Positions 7,349-14,258 of a stretch of DNA of 14,258 nucleotides are shown piece by piece. Source of the stretch: Leptospira ellisii (lineage in GTDB: Bacteria; Spirochaetota; Leptospiria; Leptospirales; Leptospiraceae). The number at the start of each line of letters is the position of its first letter. Position 1 is the stretch's first letter. The stretch is taken from the NCBI RefSeq assembly GCF_002811955.1, contig NZ_NPEF01000095.1:1-14258 (forward strand), read 5' to 3'. The notes below the pieces were generated by a model. The model was not told the DNA's origin. It saw only the letters and a program-made list of their open reading frames with translations, and ran no database searches. The translations under genes were made by a program, and so were the position numbers.

Positions 7349-10327
7349 TTACGATTTGCGTTTCATCGCGATCATCGCGATATCGTCGGAAAGTTCCGAG
7401 AAGCCGGAGCTTCCGACGCTTTTGCCGGTATGACCGTCCAAATCGTCCACGATCGCCCGTATGATTTCGGAAGGGGAAACCTCCGCGTTCGAAACGATCG
7501 TTTTCGCCAAACGCTCCTTACCGTACATCGTCCCTTGCGGACTTCTCGCCTCGTCCAGACCGTCCGTATATTGGAAAAACACGTCCCCAACGTCCATCTG
7601 GAAGGATCTCGGTTCGATCGTGGTTTCGAAAAAGGAATTTTCATCCATACCGATGGGCAGACCTCCCGCTGGAAGTTCCCGGATCTTTTTTTCGGAAGCG
7701 TCGTATAACAACGGTTTTACGTGCCCGGCGGAAACGTAACGCATCTTAGCGGTCGGACGATCGTAGATCGCTATAAAAAAAGTGACGAAGATATGATCGG
7801 GAGTATCGGAATAAAGATATTCGTTCAGCTCGGATAGGATCCTTCTTAAATCCCTCTCCCCTTTTCTGAGGATCGATCTTACTTGGGCTCGGAATAAGGA
7901 CATGACGATCGCCGGTCCCACTCCGTGATTGGAAACGTCTCCGACACAAAGCGCGACCTCGTTTTTGCTCAGCTCGATAAAATCGTAATAATCCCCTCCG
8001 ACCCCGGCCATCGCCTTGTAAAAGGCGCCGAACTCCGCGGCGTCTCCGGGATGATTGGGAAGTTTGTCGGGCAGAAGGCGTTTTTGAATTTCCTCCGCAG
8101 CGAGAAGTTCGCCCTTCATCTCCTCCCTTTCCTTGAGACCGTGAGCCATCCGATTGAGTGAATCGCTCAAAATTCCGATTTCATCGTAACCGGCGGGAGG
8201 GAATTCGACTTCCAGATTTCCTTTTCCCACTTCCTCCGTTTTGCGAATGATCGTTTTGATTCTCCGCGCCGCCATCCAGGCCAAAACGTAAGCAGACAAT
8301 ACGGCGATGAAGCCGATCAATGCCGTATAACGTAGAAGCTCTTCCCTGTTTTGCCTTATCTTACGGAGACCTTCGGTCCTATCCAAAAGTACGACGTTGA
8401 ACCCGAGATGATTTTTACGGAGAAGATCGTAGGCCAATCCGCCTGTTTCGTTCTCCTCCGACTCGGAAAACAAAGGGGTCGAATCCAAAGCCCACATCCA
8501 CTCCTCCGCCTCACTCCGACTTCGGATTAAAATTCCTGAATCCAGAACGGGAAGTTTCGATTTAGGAAGTTCGGTTTCGGAATCTCCGGCGAAGATCCAT
8601 TCGCGGAAGAGCGCCCATTTTTTTTTCACCGTTTTTCGTTCCTCTAAATTCCTCCAATACCGACGCATCGAATTCGAATCGGAACGATACGGAATAAAAA
8701 CGAATTCGTCCAACGCGGCGTCCCTCAGTCCGGCGAATGATTCGGGCGCCTGATAAGGGATCGAATCGCTCCAATCGTCCTTGACCGCGTCCGTTCTTTC
8801 CAAAGTTTCCCGGATCTCCTCCGCGGTCGCTTCCAAGGAACGGATGTTTTCCTGTATCTCTTCGAGGGAGAATTTTTTCTCGCCCTCTTTGACGGGCATC
8901 GTCTCCTTTTTTCTCCAAACCGTGAGCTCTTCGTTTAAAGACTTGGCTTTCGTCTCCAGCGAGGTTATCTCCTTTTTGCGGTCGGACTCGATCGTTTTAA
9001 CCGCTTCGGAATACGGATTCAATTGATCTAATTTAGAATCCCTTAATTTAATGATTTTTTTATATTGAGAATACAAATTCCTGAATTCCGGATCCGAGGA
9101 GGGTTTCACCTTGCCCGTCTTTCTCAGCTCGCCCAATTTCGATTTTATCTTTTGCGAAAGTTCCCCGAGATCCGCGGCGAATTTTCGATCCGCCTCGAGA
9201 TATGCCCTCCAACGACGGGGACTTTTCAGGATTTCGTCGATTAGGATTTCCGAACGTTCCGCGGTGCCTGGATTCCGAAAAACGACTCGATACGAAACCT
9301 CGTATTGCCTACCGCCGACTTCGTAGTTTTCCGGTTCACGGAAATCCTGCGCCGTCTTAAAAGGATCTTTCCCCTGAAACAGTCCCTTTTTGTTCTCCTC
9401 GAAAGAGGCCAGACTTAATAATTTTTTTCCGGTTTCGGAGGATTCGGGAAAAAGAAGCCCCGTATCCAAAGTCTGTTTTCCGGAAGCGTCGTAGGCGAGG
9501 ATCCGAACCTTGTCGGGCAAAAGCCCCAGGGCCGAAATTCTGTCCTTATACGATCCCCTGAAGAAGTTCTGAAGACTTTTGGTCAAAGCGGTTTCGCCTA
9601 ACGCCGCTCTTTTTTCCGATTCCGGGATCGATTTGACGAGAGACCCGCTTTCCGCCGTCAGTTTTTCCCTTTCGGATATCAGCGTGTTCTTCCGCTTCGG
9701 ATCGGATGCGGAGGATATCTCCGATTCCACGGCTTTAACCTCCTCTTCGATCTCCTCGATTCTGGAACGGGCCGCTTCGATTCCGATTCTGGCGGAAGCC
9801 GTACGTTTCGATATATTCATTAATTTATCATAATATACAGATTCTATCGGAGCCCCGCTCTCCTTGCGAAGTTCGCCTTTAACCTTCGTCTCGAACTCCC
9901 GAATTTCCTTTTCCGAAAGATAACGGGTAAAATACGTATCCACCGATTTTTGATAGTAGTTGTGTCTTACCTTCAACCCGATGGAGGCCCCGAAGGATTT
10001 TAAAGCGCCGAACAGCCCTCCTTCCTTTTTGAGCACCTTTCTTTTGAATTTGCCGAGCTCTCGTTGTTTTTCCTTAACCCTGATTTTGAATTCCTCGATG
10101 AGAATCAGACTATGACTCAGGTTTTCAAGATCCAACACCGCCGTGTTCACGTATTCCAAAGGAGCCTTCAGTTCGGCGTTCATCTTCTCCTCGAGCGCCT
10201 TTTGTTGTTGATTGTAATAGATTACGGATGTGATCGCGAGGATCGAAACGACGAGGACGGCGGTGAAAAAGGAGAGTTTGGCCCGGATTCCGGGAAGAAT
10301 CATACGCAGGTATTTATCGGAGATCAT
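7349..10327 (-). CDS. Membrane-bound SpoIIE/RsbU-type PP2C phosphatase with HAMP domain
   Basis: The 992-residue product is a sensor phosphatase. A first membrane span lies at about 18-38 and a second at about 667-686, flanking a charged, largely coiled-coil-looking part of roughly 620 residues outside the cytoplasm. A HAMP domain (about 687-738) follows, then the linker EEIQKRLLP (about 745-753) typical of RsbU-like proteins, and a SpoIIE-type PP2C domain to the end. Metal-binding acidic residues are present: D779 in GGDYYDF, D797 in GDVSNHGVGPA, D922 in QYTDGLDEA, and D981/D982 in SDDIA, so it should be active. It is expected to dephosphorylate the serine of the STAS protein encoded two genes upstream. 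The ATG at 10325-10327 has GAGGA 6 bases before it and overlaps the RsbW-like gene by 14 bp. The outer part matches no sensor fold known to me. Confidence 0.9.
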   Translation of the reverse strand: MISDKYLRMILPGIRAKLSFFTAVLVVSILAITSVIYYNQQQKALEEKMNAELKAPLEYVNTAVLDLENLSHSLILIEEFKIRVKEKQRELGKFKRKVLKKEGGLFGALKSFGASIGLKVRHNYYQKSVDTYFTRYLSEKEIREFETKVKGELRKESGAPIESVYYDKLMNISKRTASARIGIEAARSRIEEIEEEVKAVESEISSASDPKRKNTLISEREKLTAESGSLVKSIPESEKRAALGETALTKSLQNFFRGSYKDRISALGLLPDKVRILAYDASGKQTLDTGLLFPESSETGKKLLSLASFEENKKGLFQGKDPFKTAQDFREPENYEVGGRQYEVSYRVVFRNPGTAERSEILIDEILKSPRRWRAYLEADRKFAADLGELSQKIKSKLGELRKTGKVKPSSDPEFRNLYSQYKKIIKLRDSKLDQLNPYSEAVKTIESDRKKEITSLETKAKSLNEELTVWRKKETMPVKEGEKKFSLEEIQENIRSLEATAEEIRETLERTDAVKDDWSDSIPYQAPESFAGLRDAALDEFVFIPYRSDSNSMRRYWRNLEERKTVKKKWALFREWIFAGDSETELPKSKLPVLDSGILIRSRSEAEEWMWALDSTPLFSESEENETGGLAYDLLRKNHLGFNVVLLDRTEGLRKIRQNREELLRYTALIGFIAVLSAYVLAWMAARRIKTIIRKTEEVGKGNLEVEFPPAGYDEIGILSDSLNRMAHGLKEREEMKGELLAAEEIQKRLLPDKLPNHPGDAAEFGAFYKAMAGVGGDYYDFIELSKNEVALCVGDVSNHGVGPAIVMSLFRAQVRSILRKGERDLRRILSELNEYLYSDTPDHIFVTFFIAIYDRPTAKMRYVSAGHVKPLLYDASEKKIRELPAGGLPIGMDENSFFETTIEPRSFQMDVGDVFFQYTDGLDEARSPQGTMYGKERLAKTIVSNAEVSPSEIIRAIVDDLDGHTGKSVGSSGFSELSDDIAMIAMKRKS

Positions 10328-10751
10328 TTTCTTTCCTCGAATGAATCAGTGTTAGGCGGTTTCGGGCGGGACGTTCGAGACGTTTATAACGTACGGTCAT
10401 TATTTTTTTGAGGGAGCGTAACCCGAAACCGCCGTCCGCTCCGGTTTCGAAGAGTTCCTTCCAAGTGTCGCTTTTTTTCAGAGTGGGATCGAAAGGAATC
10501 CCTTCGTCGGTGATCGTAAATCTCCAGAAGTCCCGGTTCTTCCTCATTTTGAGCTCCACCCGGGAGGAACGTTGATCCGGAAATCCGTGTTCGATGACGT
10601 TCGTAACCGCTTCGTCGATTGCAAAAACGAGCCTTCCCCGCAGAATATCCCCACAATCGTTTCCTAAAAAAGAACGCACCTCCTCCCTCACTTTCGCAAG
10701 TTCGGAAAGATCGTTCGGAAACGTATGCGTCTTTTGCGACTTCGGATCCAT
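10314..10751 (-). CDS. RsbW-like anti-sigma factor / serine kinase (HATPase_c_2)
   Basis: This is a 145-residue single-domain GHKL ATPase of the RsbW/SpoIIAB type. The N-box is FAIDEAVTNVIEHGF (E47 and N51), the G1 box is TDEGIPFDP (D82), and the G2 box is GGFGLRSLKKI (107-117). Proteins of this family phosphorylate a STAS antagonist on serine and, when free, hold a sigma factor or other partner. The ATG at 10749-10751 lies 7 bp after the stop of the STAS gene and has no clear ribosome binding site, so translation probably depends on the upstream gene. Its stop lies 14 bp inside the phosphatase gene. The target protein is not in this window. Confidence 0.88.
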   Translation of the reverse strand: MDPKSQKTHTFPNDLSELAKVREEVRSFLGNDCGDILRGRLVFAIDEAVTNVIEHGFPDQRSSRVELKMRKNRDFWRFTITDEGIPFDPTLKKSDTWKELFETGADGGFGLRSLKKIMTVRYKRLERPARNRLTLIHSRKENDLR

Positions 10752-10758
10752 CTGCGGA

Positions 10759-11100
10759 TCAGAACGCCGAGATCGCGTCCTTAGCGCTGTCGAAGATGCG
10801 GATCTTTTTGGTGAAATACATAAGATCCATAGTGTCCCTTACTTCTTTTTTAATGTTCGAAAAAACGAGTTCTCCCGATTTTTCCTTTAGGAATTTCAGG
10901 ATGGAATTCAAAACTCCGATACCCGCGGAGGCGATATACGTCACTCCCGAAAAATCGCAGAGAATCAAAGTCGCGCCGTTGCCTATGGAGGACTCGAGTT
11001 TTAATTTCAGATCCGGCGCGGTTTTCGCGTCTATTTCCCCCTGCATCTGCAGAACCAGGATCTTTCCCTCTTTCTTTTCTTGAATCGTAAGTGTAGCCAT
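10759..11100 (-). CDS. STAS-domain anti-sigma factor antagonist (RsbV/SpoIIAA-like)
   Basis: The 113-residue product is a lone STAS domain: an opening strand, GEIDAKTAPDLK (21-32), then the signature DFSGVTYIASAGIGVL (49-64) and a C-terminal helix. S58 is the expected phospho-acceptor, kinased by the RsbW-like protein and released by the phosphatase of this operon. The residues around it read ASAG rather than the common DSSG or DSTG, so the usual Asp before the serine and the second hydroxyl residue are both replaced by alanine. The ATG immediately follows the TAG of the upstream gene, with AAGGG 7 bases before the ATG. Family assignment is secure; the effect of the ASAG change is unknown. 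Confidence 0.9.
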   Translation of the reverse strand: MATLTIQEKKEGKILVLQMQGEIDAKTAPDLKLKLESSIGNGATLILCDFSGVTYIASAGIGVLNSILKFLKEKSGELVFSNIKKEVRDTMDLMYFTKKIRIFDSAKDAISAF

Positions 11101-12024
11101 CTATATTCCCTTTTTAATATCCTTCATCATATCCTTTTCGCGGATGATTCCGTATAACTTCCGTTCCAGTCCGTCGATTTCGTAGTAATATCTCGCGTTG
11201 GGATCGCCTTCGAAAATGTGCGCGTATTTCCGGATTCCCTGGATGGCCTTTCTCACGTTGCCCTCCAAGATCCCCTTCGTGATCAGATAATAAAGTTCTA
11301 TCGCGAGCGAATCCCTAAGGTTCTCGCGGAAGGAAGGATCCCTTTTTTCGAGCGCGCCCACCAGATTCTCCGTCTCCTGACCGCCGTAATTTTCGGAATC
11401 GCTGAATTTTATAATATAAGAAGATAATAATTTTTTACACTTGGGAAGATCGTTCGATTTCGTGGCGGTGAGGATCATGTTGTAGAGTCTGTGGACTTCC
11501 GTGTCCAGATAAACTTTTTGTCTGTGTGTGTCGAGTTTTACGGGTTCCAACGCGATTTTCAACTCTTCGGGGGAGAAGTTTTTGATCGAATCCTCGAAAA
11601 GGCGCTCGCTTTTCGTCCGGTTCAATTCCCGAAATTCGGAAAGCGGCTTTTCGATCACGGAAAAAAAATCGGCCGCCTCCGGGCTTTCCGCGACCGCGTC
11701 CTGCTCCTGGATCTTTTCCAGAAAGAAGATACAACTGTCTCCGACCGCGGATAAATTCTCCCCTAAGGAATGCGAAACAAGACGTTTGCAATTTAATCCT
11801 ATCGTATGAACGTAAGCGGGATCCTGCGAGTCCGATTGTATCTTATCGATGATTTTGGCGGCGCTTTGTGCGGAATGGGATTTTTCCTTTTCCCAGCCTG
11901 CGTATGTCAAAGGATCGATCAGATACTTTCTAAAATTCTTTTTGCCGGACATGGCGAGGAGCCGGATCGTTTTGATGAATTCCTGTGCGAGCGGCTGCGG
12001 GATTTTATTTCTTAGATTGGGCAT
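11101..12024 (-). CDS. Protein of unknown function heading the Rsb-type operon
   Basis: I do not recognise this 307-residue protein. The start is taken as ATG 12022-12024; a TTG two codons earlier is also in frame, and neither has a good ribosome binding site. The product has no signal peptide or membrane span, is rich in Lys, Glu, Ser and Leu, and looks mostly helical, with motifs such as GKKNFRKYLIDPLTYAGWEK near residue 30 and LEGNVRKAIQGIRKYAHIFEGDP near residue 260. The latter resembles a TPR-like helical hairpin, but no repeat is clear. Its stop directly abuts the STAS gene start, so the two are co-translated. By position it could be an additional regulator or the target of the switch, which is inference only. 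Confidence 0.75.
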   Translation of the reverse strand: MPNLRNKIPQPLAQEFIKTIRLLAMSGKKNFRKYLIDPLTYAGWEKEKSHSAQSAAKIIDKIQSDSQDPAYVHTIGLNCKRLVSHSLGENLSAVGDSCIFFLEKIQEQDAVAESPEAADFFSVIEKPLSEFRELNRTKSERLFEDSIKNFSPEELKIALEPVKLDTHRQKVYLDTEVHRLYNMILTATKSNDLPKCKKLLSSYIIKFSDSENYGGQETENLVGALEKRDPSFRENLRDSLAIELYYLITKGILEGNVRKAIQGIRKYAHIFEGDPNARYYYEIDGLERKLYGIIREKDMMKDIKKGI

Positions 12025-12113
12025 TTGCAAAAAGACGTTCGAGAAAATCGGACGGATTTTTTTCCCTTTTTTCGCTCGTGTTGTTAGGCGAAACGGAATT
12101 TCCGATGCGAACT

Positions 12114-12141
12114 CATATACGTCGATTCCGCTAAATGTAAA
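12114..12141 (-). promoter_or_regulatory. Candidate promoter for the partner-switching operon
   Basis: On the minus strand TTTACA (12136-12141, 5 of 6 matches to TTGACA) is followed after 16 bases by TATATG (12114-12119, 4 of 6 matches), about 90 bases before the first gene of the operon. It lies downstream of the terminator that ends the epimerase transcript, so the operon should have its own start. Confidence 0.4.
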
Positions 12142-12160
12142 GTAAAAAGAACCGTTGATT

Positions 12161-12198
12161 CGGAAAAATCCCCGTCCGATTCACGTCGGTAGGACGGG
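12161..12198 (-). terminator. Intrinsic terminator spanning the epimerase stop codon
   Basis: On the minus strand CCCGTCC (12192-12198) pairs perfectly with GGACGGG (12171-12177) across a 14-base loop, followed by GATTTTT. The left arm lies in the last codons of the epimerase gene and the TGA (12181-12183) lies in the loop. This separates the TetR/epimerase unit from the Rsb-type operon. Confidence 0.65.
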
Positions 12199-13146
12199 CA
12201 TCTTTTGCAAACCTTCCCGTACGCTCACGATCGGCCGATATCCGAGATCCCGTTTTGCATTGTCGATTCTTATCGTACAATCGCGCGACATGATGTTCGC
12301 GCCGAAGCGGGTCAACGGGGGTTCGTTTTTGATTCCGAAAAATTTCCAAACGGTCTCCAAAAGATAGGCGATGCTTCTTGCAAGCCAGCCCGGAATCGAA
12401 CGATCGGGAGGAACGACGTTTTGCGTGGCGAGAAGGGAAGTTAGAAAATTACGAAACTTGAATACTTCATCGTCCGTCACGAAATAGGCCTGACCGCCTT
12501 GTCCCTTATTTAAGGCGAGTTCGATCGCGTGAACGAGATTGTGGATATGGGTCGTATTGGTCGAAGCGTTTCCTCGGTCGATCCAGGAAAAGGCTCCATC
12601 CGCTACCATTTTGAGAAGGACCGGGAGAACCGTTTTGTCGCCCGGCCCCCAGATCAGACGAGGTCGGATCGAAACGGTGGGCATGGCGGGGGAATTGGCA
12701 CCTAACACGCGTTTTTCGGCTTCCGCCTTCGTGCGGGAATACGGAAACGGAGACGATTTCGGATAAGGATAGGATTCGTCGATGTCGATCATTGGTTGTC
12801 CGTAAAACAAGGCCGCTTCCGTTCCGATGAATACGAAACGTTTTACTCCCGCTTTCCTAGCCGCTTCCAAAAGTTGTTCCGTACCTTCCACGTTGACTTT
12901 CCAAAAATCGGAGAACGGTCCCCATTGTTCCACATATGCCGCGCTATGAATGACGACGTCGATTCCCCGCAAGGATTGTGGATCGACCGCATTTAACTCG
13001 GAACGGACAGGCGTTCCTCCCGCCGCTTGGATCACGGCATCGGTTTTTTCGGAACGAGACATAGCGTAAACGGTATGTTTTTTAGAAAGAATTCGGGTAG
13101 CGGCTTCTCCTACAAAACCGGAAGCGCCGGTGATAAAAAGGTTCAT
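12181..13146 (-). CDS. NAD(P)-dependent epimerase / 3-beta-hydroxysteroid dehydrogenase-like reductase
   Basis: This is a 321-residue extended short-chain dehydrogenase/reductase with a Rossmann fold. TGASGFVG (6-13) is the nucleotide-binding loop, VVIHSAA (64-70) and NVEGT (85-89) are typical of the group, T109 in FIGTEA is in the usual Ser/Thr catalytic position, Y136 and K140 (PYSRTK) form the YxxxK pair, and RPRLIWGPGD (161-170) is shared by 3-beta-HSD and dihydroflavonol-reductase-like enzymes. The substrate cannot be told from sequence. The ATG at 13144-13146 was chosen because GGAG lies 7 bases upstream; an in-frame extension of 9 codons has no comparable site. It follows the TetR gene on the same strand by about 117 bp and is the probable target of that regulator. 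Confidence 0.9.
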   Translation of the reverse strand: MNLFITGASGFVGEAATRILSKKHTVYAMSRSEKTDAVIQAAGGTPVRSELNAVDPQSLRGIDVVIHSAAYVEQWGPFSDFWKVNVEGTEQLLEAARKAGVKRFVFIGTEAALFYGQPMIDIDESYPYPKSSPFPYSRTKAEAEKRVLGANSPAMPTVSIRPRLIWGPGDKTVLPVLLKMVADGAFSWIDRGNASTNTTHIHNLVHAIELALNKGQGGQAYFVTDDEVFKFRNFLTSLLATQNVVPPDRSIPGWLARSIAYLLETVWKFFGIKNEPPLTRFGANIMSRDCTIRIDNAKRDLGYRPIVSVREGLQKMPVLPT

Positions 13147-13195
13147 TTGATTTCTCCACGGAAGAAATTGCAAAAACTAGATAGATCGTTCTACT

Positions 13196-13224
13196 CAATT
13201 AAATGAGGTGACGATTTTGGTCAA
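13196..13224 (-). promoter_or_regulatory. Candidate promoter for the epimerase gene
   Basis: On the minus strand TTGACC (13219-13224) is followed after 17 bases by TAATTG (13196-13201), in the gap between the TetR and epimerase genes. The -10 match is weak. Two GAACTTTC sequences lie just upstream of the -35 box. Confidence 0.35.
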
Positions 13225-13238
13225 GAAAGTTCCTTCCT

Positions 13239-13268
13239 TGTGAAAGTTCTCGTGTGGGAACTCTCACA
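13239..13268. promoter_or_regulatory. Imperfect palindrome at the TetR stop codon (candidate operator)
   Basis: TGTGAAAGTTC and GAACTCTCACA are 11-base arms with one mismatch around an 8-base centre. The TetR stop codon lies in one arm. No T-run follows on the minus strand, so a terminator role is unlikely, while the place just upstream of the candidate epimerase promoter fits an operator for the TetR protein. In RNA the single mismatch would be a G-U pair, so a processing hairpin is also possible. Confidence 0.4.
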
Positions 13269-13866
13269 TAGAGCTGAGTTCTTTCAGAAAGGCTTCCAAT
13301 TCGCTTCGAACGGTTTCCAAGGGATCTAGACTCCGGTGGGCCCGGGAAAGCACCAATGCGCCTTCTATGCTGGAAAGGAGAAGAAGCGCGATCGATCGGC
13401 TGCGTTTTTCTTCGATTCCGTTTTTGTGAAGGAGAGATGAGACTAAATTCTCCCATTTGTGATACGTGTCCGAACAAACCTTCTGGATTCGATCGTTTTC
13501 CGCGGCGACCTCTAAAACCACGGTCGCAATCGGGCATCCTTTTTGAAAACCGGACTCGATCAGTTCCTTTCCGAGATGATCGGTGAATTCGCGCAAGGCA
13601 TCGCCGAGCCCGGCAAGATTGCTCCGTTCTGCATCCGTTTGCGAGATCGCGAAGGTTTCGATTTCATTTTCCAGCCGTTCTCCGGCCATTGAAATGGCTT
13701 CCGCGGTCAATTGTTCCTTTCCGTCCGGGAAATGATGATACAACGATCCGCTCGGAGTTTCGCTGAATTTGAGAATTTCCTTTAACCCTGTCCCATGATA
13801 GCCGCGCTCCTGTAAAAGCCGGGCCGTAGTTTGGATCAATCGATCCCTGGAGCTGAGCTGTTCCAT
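13264..13866 (-). CDS. TetR-family transcriptional regulator (LmrA/YxaF-like)
   Basis: The 200-residue product starts at ATG 13864-13866. The helix-turn-helix part begins RDRLIQTTARLLQERGYHGTG and continues LKEILKFSETPSGSLYHHFP (29-48), with the GSLYHHF recognition helix typical of TetR repressors. The ligand-binding half contains FQKGCPIATVVLE, a feature of the LmrA/YxaF type. An in-frame ATG 24 codons upstream (13936-13938) would add a tail unusual for the family, and neither start has a strong ribosome binding site. Such proteins usually repress a neighbouring enzyme or efflux gene and release DNA on binding a small molecule; here the epimerase/reductase directly downstream is the likely target. 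The ligand is unknown. Confidence 0.88.
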   Translation of the reverse strand: MEQLSSRDRLIQTTARLLQERGYHGTGLKEILKFSETPSGSLYHHFPDGKEQLTAEAISMAGERLENEIETFAISQTDAERSNLAGLGDALREFTDHLGKELIESGFQKGCPIATVVLEVAAENDRIQKVCSDTYHKWENLVSSLLHKNGIEEKRSRSIALLLLSSIEGALVLSRAHRSLDPLETVRSELEAFLKELSSM

Positions 13867-14180
13867 TTTTTCACGATGCGAGTTTGTCGTTTTTTCTGTC
13901 AAGGGGAGTTCGATGAATCGAAATCCAAGGGGACACATCCGGTTCGTTTAGGAAACGGTTCTATCGGCAGAATCGTTTCGATTTTACGTCTGCTTCGTTA
14001 GGAAACTCATCGTTCGTTTTTGCGAAGATCAATTTCGTCGCGATTCTGCGAAGCGATATGGAATTCGAGAACGTCCGTCCGATGGGAAGGGATATATGTA
14101 ACTCGATAATATTATGTTTTATTGATATATTAGATTCGAAAATTCTTCGGCTACTTACAGCGCCGCGTCGCGAAAAAATT
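13867..14180. other. Non-coding stretch upstream of the TetR gene
   Basis: No convincing gene is visible here. The part at 14097-14142 is strongly AT-rich, with TATATG, ATAATATTATG and GATATATTAG, and could hold the TetR promoter on the minus strand. Two similar short sequences, GTTTAGGAAAC (13945-13955) and GTTAGGAAAC (about 13998-14007), and a 9-bp inverted repeat, GCAGAATCG (13967-13975) with CGATTCTGC (14041-14049), are present. No function can be assigned. Confidence 0.5.
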
Positions 14181-14258
14181 TCAATGTTTGGGATCGTCTT
14201 TTTTAGGAATCATATCGATTCGGGTAATTGTATACGTAAAAGGAATGTTCCGGTTCGC
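14181..14258 (-). CDS. Possible C-terminal end of a gene cut by the window edge
   Basis: The minus-strand frame is open from the edge for 25 codons and ends at TGA 14181-14183, with a product ending TYTITRIDMIPKKDDPKH. The mix of hydrophobic, Thr/Ile strand-like residues and a charged tail looks like a real C-terminus, and the direction agrees with nearby genes. A plus-strand frame from ATG 14184 is also open to the edge, so this is uncertain. The family is not recognisable. Confidence 0.35.
   Translation of the reverse strand, partial: ANRNIPFTYTITRIDMIPKKDDPKH

Noticed and set aside
12045..12182. An inverted similarity between ATCGGACGGATTTTT near 12047 and the terminator arm near 12164-12182
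   Set aside because: The arms are about 120 bases apart with mismatches. The terminator pairing with 12192-12198 is shorter-range and perfect, so a long-range stem is not needed.
14184..14258. A plus-strand frame from ATG 14184, open to the right edge
   Set aside because: It has no ribosome binding site, and the antisense frame on the minus strand has a more protein-like composition and agrees with neighbouring gene direction.

Overview
The window looks like a chromosomal piece from a spirochaete, most likely a Leptospira or close relative. The grounds are a moderate G+C content judged by eye, coding dominated by TCC, GGA, TTT and AAA codons, the combination of genes, and a 307-residue protein of unknown function sitting with an Rsb-type switch. 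This assignment is inference from style and gene content, not a database match. There are no rRNA or tRNA genes, no CRISPR array, no transposase and no phage genes. Every gene except the aldo/keto reductase lies on the minus strand.

Region 1 (1-4812, minus) is an envelope-protein group, read from right to left: a 28-residue single-span membrane peptide, a YdjM-like polytopic membrane protein whose start overlaps the peptide's stop, a 1274-residue DUF2339-type giant membrane protein, and the first part of a membrane-anchored protein. The DUF2339 gene starts with TTG, and its Shine-Dalgarno sequence lies inside one arm of a perfect 10-bp hairpin. The first 69 bases of the window are an exact inverted copy of 984-1052 inside the DUF2339 gene. 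They cut off the last gene, and this looks more like a fold-back join at a contig end than biology.

Region 2 (4920-6225, minus) is a two-gene operon: a histidine-bearing membrane protein resembling a b-type cytochrome, then an exported YceI-family protein. It recalls the yceJ-yceI pair of enterobacteria. Divergent from it across about 150 bp is a plus-strand aldo/keto reductase (6377-7348).

Region 3 (7349-12024, minus) is a compact partner-switching operon: an unrecognised 307-residue protein, a STAS anti-sigma antagonist (RsbV-like), an RsbW-like ATPase/kinase, and a 992-residue membrane-bound SpoIIE/RsbU-type phosphatase with a large extracytoplasmic part and a HAMP domain. Spacings are 0, 7 and -14 bp. 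The expected logic is that a signal outside the membrane drives the phosphatase to dephosphorylate the STAS protein, which then draws the RsbW-like protein away from its target. No sigma factor is encoded here, so the output is unknown.

Region 4 (12161-13866, minus) holds a TetR-family repressor followed by an NAD(P)-dependent epimerase/3-beta-HSD-like reductase. An imperfect palindrome spanning the TetR stop codon is a candidate operator, and a terminator spans the reductase stop codon. The right end (13867-14180) appears non-coding and AT-rich in part. It ends in a possible C-terminal fragment of another minus-strand gene at the edge.
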